Source of the DNA: Takashimella koratensis
Lineage: Eukaryota; Basidiomycota; Tremellomycetes; Trichosporonales; Tetragoniomycetaceae
Assembly (NCBI GenBank): GCA_003116875.1
Contig: BCKT01000010.1
Span: 1,091,342-1,155,341, forward strand
Length of the DNA stretch: 64,000 nucleotides
Direction: 5' to 3'
The notes under the pieces were generated by a model. That model saw nothing but the letters and a program-made list of their open reading frames with translations, was not told the origin of the DNA and ran no database searches. Both the position numbers and the translations under genes were made by a program. Shown here piece after piece: positions 15,788 to 27,596 of this stretch. How positions within the stretch are numbered: the first letter of the stretch is position 1; each line of letters starts with the position of its first letter.

Positions 15788-18700
15788 TCAGAACTTGACC
15801 GTCTTCCTCCTCTTTGACACAGCCTTTTGCGAAGTGAGAGTCTTGGCCTGAGGCTCCTCTTGAGGCTCCGTGGAGGGCTCGATTCGCTTTTTGCCTCGTC
15901 TGCTCTGGGAGCTAGATGCCTTTTGTGTGCTGGGGATTGCTTCCTCGGGAGCGTCGGTGAGAGGCGAGGACGACGTGTTTTTAGCATCAGTGGGAGGGAT
16001 GGTAGTCAAAGCCTCCGTCTCCTCCACATCGAAAGAGACCTTTGGCTGTATCGGGGGCACAATTTTGGTCAGCATGCGTAGCTGTGCATGAGCAGGTGAA
16101 CTCACGTTTTTAGAGAGTGATCCTCGCTTGATGCCTCCTGCCAGCGCCGACTTGAGAATCTCGGGTTGAGTTGATGACTCTTTGTGCGACATTTCCGTGG
16201 CTGGATTTTCCGTGGCGGGATCGACGTCCATGGGTTGAGTCCCGTCAAGTTCATCAATCTCCATCTCCATCTCCTCTTCCTGTTCCTCATCGATTGTCGA
16301 AGCGGCGGACAGGCGAGCGTCCTTCGCTCGCTGGCGAGGGTATTGTGAGGGCGGTGGGGGGGATTGGGAGGAGGGCACCTGAGACGACGCGGGTACTCCA
16401 CCCATCAGGGCATTTTGACGTTGAAGACCCAAAGCGCGTCTCATACCCAAAGGCTGCGCAAGAGCGGGAGCGATTCCAGTCGACGTGGTCTCCCAGTACT
16501 TGTTGGGTGGCTAGTAGACGTCAGTGCGAACATATTGTTGGTTTGAACAAGACAAGGATATGGATGGCTCGACTCACCCTGGCGGGACTGGGAGTAACGT
16601 GAGTCTGAGGGATTGGTCAGAGGGTGCCCACACAAGCGATATACGAGGAGACCTACCGACTGGTTCGGCGAGACACTCTTCTGCTGGACAGTCTCCATGT
16701 CCTTGTTGGCCTCGGTGCGAAGTTGTTTCTCGAGCTGAATGGTGGTGAGTTGACTTGACGACATGAAGTGATCTCATAGCCTTATTCACATGTTTGATCT
16801 TGTTTCCTGAAGTGTGAGGTCAGCTGACGTTCTGAATTTCGACGTCCTCACTCACTGAGGTCATGCTCGGACTGTTTGAGTTTGGCTATCAAGAGTCAGG
16901 TGAGGGTCCGTCCTATTCAGAATTTGCGAAGCACCTACCCGTCACGGCTTCAACCAATTCTGCTTTGTCAGCGTCTGTTGGGATCACAAGGGCTCACCTT
17001 GCTCCTTCTTGGTCAGAGCCTGTTTCTTGTGCCTCTCGAGGACTGTCTCATTCTGCCTCTGGACCTTCTCCAACTCTTGAACCTTCGCTTGAAGCTGCTT
17101 CGAGAGTTCGGCGGATTTGGAGTCGTGAGACTGGACGGTCCGAACGAGCTCCTGCTCCTTCTCCTTGAGAAGTCTCTGTAGACGATCGACTTCAGCTTGC
17201 AAATGTCCGGCACCGTTACCCCTCTGGAGGACCACTTTGGCCGTCTTTTCGGCCAGCTCAGCAGCCCGCTCGAAAGCCTGATCCTGGTCAGCTATCAACC
17301 GAAATGTCTTTCAACGATGTGACCTACAGCAGACTCTGCCTCTCCTGATATTCGCTTCACCTCCGCCTGGGCCTTGGTGAGATCCTCTTGAAGCTGCTGG
17401 ACCTGCTTCTGCAGGCGCTCGACGTTCTGCTTCTGAGTCTCCACCCGCTCAGTCTCTCTGGACAATCTCTTCTCCCCATCCCCCTGGGTGCGTTGGAGGT
17501 GCGTGATGGTTTGTCCCTGCTCGTCCACTCGAGCTTGAAGCAACCTTGCCTTGTCCTCAGTGTAGGCCAACTTCTCTCTCAGCGCAGCGCTCTGGGAAGG
17601 ATCAGCACAAAGACATGACACCTTAACAGCGGATAGAGGTTTCAAAAAGGTTTCACTTACTTTCTTTTGATCCGGTGTTGTTGGCCCAGCCGTGTCTTTT
17701 TGCTCTTCGGCGTGCTATGGATTAGTTCCAGTAGTCAATAAGACCCACCTTGACTGCATCCTCGAGTTCCTTCTTGGCAACTGCAAGCTGCTGTTCAAAT
17801 GACTTGCTGGTCTCCCAAGCCTGCTTGAGCTCTTTCTCAAGGGAGGTGACCTTGTTCTTGGCGGCGGTTTTCTCTTTCTGCAACCCGCGAATGATAGTCA
17901 GAACGACTACTATGATCAACACAATGAAGGGACATACCTCCACATGAGCAAGTCTCTCCGTCTGCACTTTGTACTTTGCCATCTCCTCTGCTTGTTTCTG
18001 GTCAAAAGTCAGCTTCATCCAGCCTGCCTCAATTTCAGACTAACCTTGATTTCATCGCAGAGGTCAATTAACTTTTGGGAGTTGCGCTCTTGAGCCTCTT
18101 TCAGTTCAAGTTGGAGCTGGCCATTCTTCTTCTCTGTGTCATCCAGCAGGACCTTGAGCCCGCCGACCTGTCCTTTAATAGCCCCAAGCGCTTCATACGC
18201 GTCTTTGACATCTTTCTGATCGTCGAGGAGGTTCTGGAGTTGAACACGCTGCTCCTTGTAGGTGTCGTTGGCGTTAGAGAGCTGCTGCTTGAGATCGGCG
18301 ATCTCAGACACAAGTCTGACATGTCAGCCAGCACCCTAGATGCAAGGAAAGGGTGTTTGTTTTGCTCACCTGTCATGTCCCTCCTTGGACTGACTCTGTT
18401 CCTGCTTCAAAGCCTCCTCCTTCCCGTGCACCGCAGCTTTCAGATCGGCGACAACAGAGGCGTGCTCCTCCTTGATTCGGTCTTCCTCTTGCTCCATCAG
18501 AGCAACGGCCTGTACCCTTTCCGCGAGCTTTTTCTCAGCCGCAATTTTGGCTTCTTTCAACCTGAGCCCCTGTCAATCTCCAGATCGCTTCATACTTTGA
18601 GAGTGGACTCTGATAGGCTCACTCTTCTTTCGCCGCTTCTAGACCGTCCACCAGCTGCTGGTGATCGAGGTCCGCCTTGGTCTTTGCCTGCTGTTGATCT

Positions 18701-20917
18701 CCAACACTGAGCTGGTCAGTCAAGGTCCGTCGCCAACAGTCTGAGTTTGAACTGGTTGAGCCTGAGAGCATGGCTTACGTGGTGCAGAGAGAGAACAACA
18801 CCTCTCGAAAGTTGACCGCTTTGCCGACCAAGTCCTCCTCCTTGAGGCTGAAGAACAGCGTCAGCGTCTGGAGTGCAATGAATACTCGATCTCTCACCTT
18901 TCGATTATCGATTCGAAAGAATCGAGATCCCCGCCGAGTGCAATCGTGAGCTTCCTCTGATCGACAGCTCTGGGAGAGAGTAGAGTCAGCAAGAACGATG
19001 ACAGCTGTTCTGCCGTACACACCGCTGAGACTCGGAATCATGAAGCTGTTGCCTGACATGACGCAGTTCCACAGCGTGTTTCTCGGCAGCGGCGGCTTCT
19101 AGTAGCATTTGTCAGTGCATATCCATGTTGACCCTCAAGACAGAAACGAGTAACTTACTTTCGTTGGCATCGTTCACCGCAAATTCAAGCAGGCCTTTCA
19201 TCTTCACCACTTCGCTGCCCTTTTGATGAAGAAGGCATTGCAATTTCTCGACATCTGCGTAGCCGTTCAGCACATGCCTTAATGCTCGGAAATAAAGACT
19301 GGTCACTAACGCTTGTGGTACTGCTTGATCTCTGATTTGAGGTCTTCGAAAGCAGTAATGATACTCTGCGTTGTCTCATTGTTGTTGTGCAAACGACGAA
19401 TCTCATCAAGCCTGAAAGATTAGCCAGTTAACCATGAAGACGTGGATGAGGGTTGACAATGTCTCAACGTACTTGAGCTTAAAACCATCCAACGTCTGTC
19501 GAGCGTTGCTACGAGTCTGCACGTTGATATCCTCGAGAGATGTTACCTTCCCATGGAGTTTGGCGTTCTCGATGATAAGGCCCATTCGTTCCCTATCGAG
19601 CCTGAGGATCTCAGACTCCTGTTGCCATGTCAGCTTGCGAACAAAATCACCAGTCAAGATGAGAAGGCAACTTACCATCTCAGCAAGACCTTTACGAGTA
19701 GCGCCAAGGCTCACGTCGATAGCTTTGGCGTTTGTCGACGGATTGGCGGGGGCCAGCTGAGACATGTGGTACTGCCTCGGCTGGGAAGTTGGAATCGACG
19801 AGGAAATGGGCTGGGTTCGTTCGAAGACGAGCAACTCCATCTCGTCGGGAGCATAGTCGTTGCGGTCTTGATCCACATTTCCATCCTCGCCTCCGTTGCG
19901 CTCACCCTCCTCCTCGTCGTCTACTTCTTCATCCTCATCCTCTTCTTCACCCTCATCCTGTCCTTCGTAGTCTTCCTCACTACTCTGCTCCGCTGCTCCC
20001 TCATCTCCGTCATCTCCGCCTTGCGCGTGCCCATCGACACCAGCTCCTCTCTCGTCGACCGTGGGCAGGTCCACCTCCATAGCTCTTGGCCGAATCATGG
20101 GGTTTAGGATCTCCGAAGGGTTGACTCCCAAGCTCCTGATTACGTCGCGCACGGCCGTCTCGCCAGCACTTACAGCGCGAGGCTGGGCTACGGCCGGCTG
20201 CTGCTTGTTTGCTGTGGTTGAGTTCGATGATTGGGGCTGTGAACGGCTGAGCAGAGGAGGCTGGTGACCGGTGACCCTTGTACGTCCGCCGCCGAAGGCC
20301 GACGACCTGATCTGACCCTGTCCTACCGCTTGAGAAAGGTGCGAGCGGGAAGGCTGGGATTGACCAGATGGCTGGCTGCAATCATCCGAGACCGCACAAG
20401 ACGCCGGGGACGAGAACGATGGCTGAGAATTGGTTCTGCGCGCACTGGACGCGCTCGACTCTTGGGCCGGGGAGTCCTGATCTAGCGGATCCGAATCCAG
20501 CGGGAACTGGAGTGCAGGTCCCCGCTGCTGCTGTCCGAATCGGGGCGCAACGAAGGGGTCGTCACCGGATGTCGCCTGGCGCAAGGGTGTGAAGGCGTTC
20601 TGGGGACGTGAACGTGTCTGTTGGGCGCTCGCGTTGGGGATCCAGGGAGCGTTGGGCGGTCGTGCGGACTGCGCCGCGGCGTTGCCCATGCGTTGGTTCG
20701 AGGTGGTAGATGTGGAGTTGGCCACCGCTGCATGATTCTGGGGTGGTTTGGGCTGGGAAGGACCTCGCGTATCCGTCTGTCCCGAGTAGATGTTGGGCCT
20801 CGCCTTGGGTGATGGCGGGAGGTTCGAGTGGATGGACTCTAGCTTGGACGGTTGTTGATAGCCTGGCTGAGCAAATTCGAAGTTGATGTTTGGAACCCCG
20901 GGGTTGTTCCGAGACAT
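15788..20917 (-). CDS. long coiled-coil protein with acidic disordered head and basic tail
   Basis: The ATG at 20917 (MSRNNPGVPN) and a TGA at 15788-15790 bound a gene with more than ten short introns. Exon 1 (20917-19676) encodes about 410 residues rich in Pro/Gln/Ser/Asn with a strongly acidic patch (EEDEDEEVDDEEEGE). The exons from about 19618 to 16500 encode a long heptad-patterned segment, for example ILRLDRERMGLIIENAKLHG, KVTSLEKELKQAWE and KRLSRETERVETQKQNVERL. This is probably 700-800 residues of coiled coil. The last 250 or so residues are acidic and Ser/Pro-rich, ending in Lys/Arg clusters (SRRGKKR, SKRRKTVKF) that look like nuclear localisation signals. No motor, ATPase or SMC hinge motif is seen, so myosin, kinesin and SMC are excluded. 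A nuclear structural role is inferred; the exact family is unknown. Confidence 0.7.
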
Positions 20918-21709
20918 GATGGGTGATGGTGGTGGTGGGTGTTGGGCGAAAAGGCTATGAACAGGGAGGACGGCTGAGGGGACTGTGGAGAAGGAGGAAA
21001 GGTCAGTGTGAGGTGGGGGTGGGAGGGAGGATGGGCCATGCGATGATGCGGATGAGATGTGGAAGGTGGAAGAGAGACTGGGATGTATCGACCCACCTTG
21101 TGCTCGTAGAACGACGAGGAGTTGCTCAGCTGAGAGCCCTGGTCAATGCGGTCGGAAGCTGGATGAAACGGAGGCGTGGATGGGCTTGGTGATGAGCAAG
21201 TGAGTCGGGGTGGCGAGGAGAGGGTGAGTGGTAGGGAGGGAGAAGTGGGAGAAGTGGAAGAAGAAGATGAGGAAGATGAGGAAGAAGAGATGTCTTGACG
21301 CAGGAAGGAAGGTGGTATCATGTCAGTCCAGTCAACCACCGTCAGACACACAGACACACACAGACACACACACACAAGTGCATCTTTGTACATCACACCA
21401 ACATGGTTCGAGATTTCAACAACTTCAAAGTTCCAACGTGATCGGCATCCCTGCTTGAGATCCCCTCTTCAGTCTGTTCCTCTCCTTGTTTTGCCCACGC
21501 CAATTCTTTCCTGTCTTTCTTCTACCAGCTTGTTGTTCAACGCCTCATGTACACCTCTTGACCCATCACCTGCACTGTTATAGAACAGATGTTGTCTCGC
21601 GAGTCAAGTCGTTCCACAAAATTCACCGTCCAGTTCTAATTCGCCCGGTTCATCTCGCCAATATTTCCCGATGACGCCACCAAAAGCTCCTAGCCGCGGT
21701 CAAGACCGA
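20918..21709. other. intergenic, coiled-coil promoter and NIPSNAP 3' flank
   Basis: About 790 bp with no supported gene. The left half is GT/GA-rich on the plus strand (CT-rich on the coding strand of the coiled-coil gene, as fungal promoters often are). A CA-rich simple repeat lies at 21345-21376. A short plus-strand frame beginning at 21671 runs over the last NIPSNAP exon and is rejected. Confidence 0.5.
21345..21376. repeat. CA-rich microsatellite
   Basis: Alternating CACA and GACA units, for example cacacagacacacacagaca followed by cacacaca. A simple-sequence repeat in noncoding DNA. Confidence 0.8.
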
Positions 21710-23093
21710 TCATCGCAACGGGCTCCACGAACACGGTTTCAAGATGGCCGAGCGCATGGACGTGGTGAGTTTGACCGTCTACATTCGCCAAGTGATGTCA
21801 GCGTGGTCCCTAGAGAAGCAAAGTCGTCCGACAGCTCCAAGTCTACCACTCTATTCGGAGAAGTCGGACAGCCGAAGCGGACTTGGACATCTCCGCACAC
21901 GGAGTAGGGTTAACTCACTTCTTGCACCGTGTCCGACCAGCTACCGACTGACCACGCTTGCTCGCGAGTGATCTTACGCGTGTCCATGTCCCTGTATACG
22001 GGGTGAGCGGTGAACGACCAAGGGTAAACACGTCCACACTCACGGGTACTGCCAGATGTGATGGACTTCGTGGAGCTGTCCAACCTGGCCGAAGAATGCA
22101 CCGACGGGGGACTACAGGGACTGTCAGTATCGACCTTGCGCTCCCGACCACCCTGACCCCCTACTCCCAACCCTTTCCTCCTTTGTCATCACACGGGACT
22201 CACCACGAACCGCCGCCTTGCCTCCAAACCACGACGCCATGCCGCCTCCCACTCGAGCAGTTTCCCAGGCTGGAGCTGGTACGACCGCATCTCGAAGACT
22301 CCGCCGTCTGGGTATCCGCTGTCGCGTGGTGGAGACGAGGGCCAGAAGGAAAACTCGGAAACGAGCTGGTGCTGCCTAGAGGTGATATTCTTGAGCATTG
22401 CCTGGAGAGCAGGTGCGAGGTCCTGATGGAGCAAAGCTGTCAGCGTTGAACTCCATATCAAGAGGAGAGCAACCTACACCCACCTTGTCATCCTTGGCGA
22501 CCTTGAGCCACTCATCGTAACCCTTGTATCCTTCATACTCCAAGATGTGGGTAAACTCGCCGACATTTCCAACAATCGTCTCCCAGCTACCCGTGAGCTT
22601 GACACCTCCCAGCTCTGCGCGGTGCTGCACCAGGGCAGAGAAGTATTGTTCCGCTGCGGTGCGGTACTCCTCGACCTTGGAAGGGATGACTGCGTGTGTG
22701 ATCTTCTCGTGAACGTATTTACCCCTACCGACGAGCTTGGAGTGTTGGCCCGGAGGTGGAGCGACGAGACCTTCTGCCTTTGCCTTGGGCGAGCCGTAGA
22801 TCAATGCCTGCCGGGGTCAGCCGTGATCATGCGGGGGGTCTTTCAATGAGTAAGGAAGCAAGATGACTACTCACACCAAGGAAGCTCTTACCACCTGCCT
22901 CTGGATCAGTCTCTGGCTCTCCAGCAGTGGGTGCCCCTGGCTTGTGCGCGGGTTTGACCTTGTCGTCATAGCGAGCGGTCGAGGTGTGGAGAGAGGCTGG
23001 GTGGATGGGGTGGCGGGATACGAGGGAGGTGGTGATGACGGGGCGGATTGTGGCCGCCCTGTGAGCGTGTAGGATCGGGGTGAAGTGCTTCAT
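21710..23093 (-). CDS. NIPSNAP family protein, mitochondrial
   Basis: The ATG at 23093 opens an Arg/His/Ser/Thr-rich, acid-free N-terminus (MKHFTPILHAHRAATIRPVI) typical of a mitochondrial presequence. The rest matches NIPSNAP proteins, which carry two ferredoxin-like halves. Visible motifs include KYVHEKITHAVIPSKVEEYR and LTGSWETIVGNVGEFTHILE in the first half. The second half has VFEMRSYQLQPGKLLEWE and FGQVGQLHEVHHIWQYP. The last exon (21710-21778) follows an intron at 21779-21918 and ends TTSMRSAILKPCSWSPLR, the usual family ending, with TGA at 21710-21712. Animal NIPSNAPs act in mitochondria and as mitophagy signals; the yeast role is poorly defined. The gene is divergent from Ars2, 435 bp apart. 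Confidence 0.9.
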
Positions 23094-23528
23094 GGTGGGT
23101 TGGAGGGGGTGGATGGTGGTGGAGGATGGGAGGATGGGTGGATGGGTGGATGGGTGGATGAGAGATGAGCGACACGGTCCCTCGGCTTCCGGCTACTAAC
23201 CAAGGGTGATTACGTCAGAGCCAGGGCGGCGTTATCCCTCCCTCTCGTACAGTGGACGCATGGTAATGCCGAGTGTGGCACTCTCTCCCCTGCTGCCATG
23301 TGGCTTTTTTCAGATGGATCAAAGGAGCAAGGCATCCTCATCTTCATCCTCGTCTTCTCCTCCAACCTCCCACCTCCAACCCATCTCCTATCTATTCACC
23401 TACATCGTCAGCAGCAGCCGTCTCTTGCACGCCGAACACACCGACAATAGCGACCCGTATTACCCACTCTATCCCATAGTCCCATCGCATAGCAGCTTGC
23501 CATTGACCCAACCCGACTACCCGGCATC
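23094..23528. promoter_or_regulatory. shared upstream region of NIPSNAP and Ars2 genes
   Basis: The 435 bp separate divergent start codons. A GGATGGGT-type minisatellite lies at 23131-23160 on the NIPSNAP side. The Ars2 side is CT-rich. No TATA box is obvious. Confidence 0.5.
23131..23160. repeat. GGATGGGT minisatellite
   Basis: About four near-perfect copies of an 8-bp unit (gatgggtg) in tandem, in the 5' flank of the NIPSNAP gene. A similar GATG-rich run occurs upstream of the Glo3 gene near 29965-29990. Confidence 0.75.
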
Positions 23529-26500
23529 ATGTCCTACCCTCCCCATTCTCTCCCTTCCAAACCCCTCGACCCTTCCACATCCACATCGCCCAACCTCCAC
23601 CCGACCCACTCATCTACCCCTCGTGTCGCCCCTCTCCCTTCCAATTCCGCCTCCGCCTCGACCTCTTCATCAGCCAACCCGGGTTTCTCCCGAAGCGGCT
23701 TTGCCCCTATCCCTCACCGGCACGCAGAGATTCCAGTCATAGCACCTCCATCTCAACCACAAGGCGGCGGGTATCCCTCGGACGCGGTCCCAGATCGACG
23801 TGGATCCTCGGAGCGGGAGTACGAGCGGGACCCGTACGGGCGAGACCGCGAGAGGGACTGGGAGAGGGAACGCGACTGGGACAGAGCAGCTGCGCCAGGT
23901 GGTAGAGATCCTCGTGACTGGGAGAGAGAGCGAGATTGGGAGAGGGACAGGAGGTACGACAATGCTCCACCTCCTCCAGCAGCTGCTCGGTACGATCGTT
24001 TTGAGCGCGAGAGGGAGGATTATGATCGCAGAGAGCCCTGGTACGAGGATGAACGACGTGCCGGACCCGACTACGACGCATATGGTGAGTCTACCTCAGT
24101 CATCACCCCTTTCATGAGAAGGCGACGTGGCTAACTGGCTAACCCCGCACCAGATCGGCCCAAGCGCCGTCGCTCACCATCTCCTTCCCACCCTTCCCAC
24201 CGAGCTCGACACGACTCTCCTCCTTACTACCCTGCCAACTCGGGCCCCAGCGCTGGACCCTTCGCGTCCTCGGACCCCGCCTCCCTTGCATACCTCTTAC
24301 CTTTCCGCAACTTTGCAGAGTGGTTCCGTGCGTCCCACCCACAGACGGCGCGCCAGGACGACGAAGACTTCCGGCGACTGAGGGCTGATATTGAAAGTGG
24401 CTTGTTACCCGAGTCGGCAATGAAGGAGAAGATTGGCATGGCCAAGCGGTATGAGCGCTACCGTCGGGAATTCTACTCTAGACAGGTGAGCTCGGATGGA
24501 GCAACGTCTTTCAAGTGTGGAGCTGATATCAACATAGCTGTTCGCAATCTATCTCACTCACCGGTCGTCCACGTGGTTTATCGAGCGATACTCTCAAGAG
24601 GACGAGATTACCGCGCTTCGACGTCGCGTGAACAGGTCTGGCCGAGTTCCTGCCATCCAGCAGTACATCTCTGAGCTTCGGGCTGGGGAATGGGATGACG
24701 TTGACTACGACATCAAAGGTGGGTTCTGATCACCCTCTTGTATTTCACACAACTGATCATTTTCAGACGACGCGAAAACTGAAGCTCTCGACCGGGCTCT
24801 CGGCGAAGAAGGTACAGGTGGTGCTAAAGTTGAGATTCCGCCTCTACCAGGACAGGTGTTTGTGAAGACAGTACCCCCAAGCACGCGCCGGATTGATCTT
24901 GAGCAGGTGTGTACCAAAATCACCGAAACTGCTGAATTCCGCTGACCTCCTCCAGCTCTTCGCCAAGGCCGACGGGTTCAAGTGGCTTGCGCTCTCAGAA
25001 CCGTTCTCAAAGAAGGGCTTCCACCGTGTTGGATGGGCACAGTACGCAGAAGGCGTCGACGCGGACAAGGTCGTGGAGATTGTCGATGGTCAAAAGGTAT
25101 GTGACAGGTACATTTGGAGGTAAACAACTAATGTGGTACAGATTGACACTTTCACCTTCCATATGGGAGTCAACGCGACGTCTTCGATTGGCCGAACTCG
25201 TATTGCGCCGTCTATCGCGTCTCGCGTCGAGCGACTCGAGGCAGATGCTGAGAACGCTCGCGAACTTGCCCTGCTTCTTGAAGACGAGCTCATGGCGGCC
25301 GACGATGAGGGAGAGACCGACGCCGCCGCGGAGGGCAACGGTGATGCCGTGGAGGCTGAGCAGCCGATCGAAGACAACGGCGAGAGGAGGGGTAGCGAAA
25401 GCGAGGAGGGCAAGGAGGGCAAGGTGGTTCCCGCCAAGAAGGCGAAATTCGCATGGGAGCGAGTCAGCTCACTGCATGAGCGCGGAAGTGTGGCCGTAGA
25501 GGATACGATTGGGAGATTGTTCGAGAGCGTGGACGACTCTGAAGAGGGTGCCCAGGCAAAGAAGGTAAGCTTTCTCGACGAACACCCGAGCTGACTCGAT
25601 ACAGGCAAGGATCAAGGCCGATCAATGGATCTCATACCTTCGCAACGCTCTTCACACGTGCTACTACTGTCTCGCCACGTCTAGTTTCGCCGAGGAACTT
25701 CACCGAAAGTGTATCGCCCACGCGCGCGCGATTGATGATAGTGGAGAAGATGAGGATGGGGACGGAGAGGGTGAAGGCGAGGGCGAGAATGAGAATGGGC
25801 ATGGGAACGATGCGGGCGATGGAGAACGCAACGAAGCCGAGCAAAATGGAGAGGAAGACGACGCAGCTGAGCGAAGAGAGGATCGGGCAGCACGAGCAGA
25901 GGGGGCCAAGTCTTCGGCCGAGAATGGGAAGAAGAAGTATATGACCAAGTCGGCGGACGAACGCTGGTTGGACCATTTCGAGTCACGGTATGCCGCGTTG
26001 GTCCGTGGCGACGTCAGCGAGGTGGGCGGGAGAGACATGACCGAGTGAGTTGGAATGGAGTTGTGGAACGTCAGTATTAGGACGTGCTAACATGGTGCTG
26101 TAGAGAGACCAACCGCCTCACTGCCCCGCACATCAAGCAGGAGACGACGGACAAGTACCGATGCAAGATGTGCGACAAGCTGTTCCGGGCACAAGAGTTT
26201 GTCATGAAACACGTCGTCACCAAGCATCCCGAGCTTGTCAAGGAAAAGCTCGACGAGGTGAGTTCTGCTCCATAAAGGGAGCTATAAATCCTGCTAATCT
26301 AGATTCTAGGTCACACTGTTCAACGCATTCGCGCGCGACCCTCAACATCTGCAACCCGATAAGAACACGCTCGCAGCCATTGACGACAAGTTGCCGACGT
26401 CACTTCTTCCGTTAGCGATCAATCCTTTACTCGTCGACAGCGCCGCCGTCGCTGCTGCGGCGGCTGCCGGTGCTGTCCCTGGCCACGGGGTCGGTGCGCC

Positions 26501-26963
26501 TGGGCTCGCGGCCATGGGAATTGGGATGGGTATGCCCGGGATGGCAGGGATGATGGGCGGCGCGGCTGGACCGGGGTTCAACATGCAACAGCAGATGATG
26601 ATGATGATGCAGATGTCGATGATGATGGGTGGCGCGGGCGGTGCGGGCGCGGCAGGAGGGATGGGTGGGGTCGGTGTCCCCGGGATGGGCGGGATGCGGA
26701 TGGGCATGGGGATGCCAGGTGGTGCGGCTGGTGTCACTCCTGGCTCTGGGATGGGTGGCGGTGGTGGTGGGTCACAGAATCCACGGCTACCAAGGAGGGA
26801 TTACGACGCTCCGCCATCGAGTAGCGGGTCTGGTCTGGGTGTAGACCCACGGGCGGCTAGAGGGAGGGTCAGTTACCAAGATCTCGACGAGTTGGGCGCG
26901 AGCGGTGGGGGTGGAGCCGGGGCCGGTGCCTCGGGCGGTGACGATGGAGGTCTGCCGTATTAG
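23529..26963 (+). CDS. ARS2: Ars2/Serrate (SRRT) homologue, nuclear RNA effector
   Basis: Starts at ATG 23529 (MSYPPHSLPSKP) and ends at TAG 26961-26963. Introns at 24085-24153 and 24486-24537 and several further short ones are well supported. The order is a disordered head with an Arg/Asp/Glu tract (RDRERDWERERDWDR) and a segment with LLPFRNFAEWFRASHP. The SERRATE core follows, with helices and the RRM-like region near FVKTVPPSTRRIDLEQLF. Next is an acidic insert. A single C2H2 zinc finger (YRCKMCDKLFRAQEFVMKH then VVTKH) is the hallmark of this family, and a Gly/Met/Ala-rich tail follows. Ars2 (Pir2 in fission yeast) links the nuclear cap-binding complex to transcript processing or decay. 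The Met/Gly tail is unusually rich and makes a spurious antisense frame. Confidence 0.92.
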
Positions 26964-27596
26964 TTAGTGTTGAAGACTTGTTTGCATAGCCGCATGTCGG
27001 GTGGTGTCGTAGATGACAAGCAGGGTAGTGAAAAGAAGTCATTTTGGAATGCATGTCATAGGACTCTCTGGTTGTGTCGGTGTTCAGCAGCGAGGCAGTT
27101 GCCTAGGGCAACGAGGAGGTCAAAGGGGAGAGAGGGATATCGAGAGAGCAAGTCAGTTAGCAAGTGACACGCCGAGACATGGGAGCATATTTTCTTTCTG
27201 CATGAGCATGAGGGAGTGAACGAGCTAGAGAGGACGACAAGCATGTAAATAGATATGGCGAGTGCGGAGTAGGGACGAACTGGGGTAAGCGACAAGAGAA
27301 GAGAAAGCAAAACGGAGAGAGCAGGACGTAGTATAGGGTTGACGGGAAGAGTTGGGGGATTGAGCCTGAGAGCAGGAGTAGAGGCTAGTAGGCTAGTGTA
27401 GGTCTTGCCGGTCAAGCAAACGTCCACGCGTAGTGTCAAGGGAGGAAGGGTAGGGAAGTAAAGCGAGCATGGAGAGGGTCTTATCATATGTCGTGGAAGA
27501 TTTGATCCTTCATTCTGAGGCAAAGATTTTCTTGATTCGTGATTTTGAGGCCAGCGCTGATCAGAGTCGCGACGATACCAGCGACGAAAGGCGGAT
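26964..27596. other. intergenic between convergent Ars2 and Glo3 genes
   Basis: About 630 bp holding two 3' ends. Reading frames here are short and not protein-like. No gene is supported. If the Glo3 reading frame ran through its last proposed intron it would end at 27484 instead. Confidence 0.45.

Noticed and set aside
18075..18710. Plus-strand Leu-rich frame that looks like a membrane protein
   Set aside because: Leu richness is produced by reading the complement of Glu/Gln/Lys codons of the coiled-coil gene.
21671..21907. Plus-strand 78-codon frame
   Set aside because: It lies over the last exon and last intron of the NIPSNAP gene on the other strand, where the NIPSNAP match is clear.
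26342..26737. Minus-strand Pro/Ile/Ala-rich frame
   Set aside because: Antisense shadow of the Met/Gly/Ala-rich Ars2 tail.
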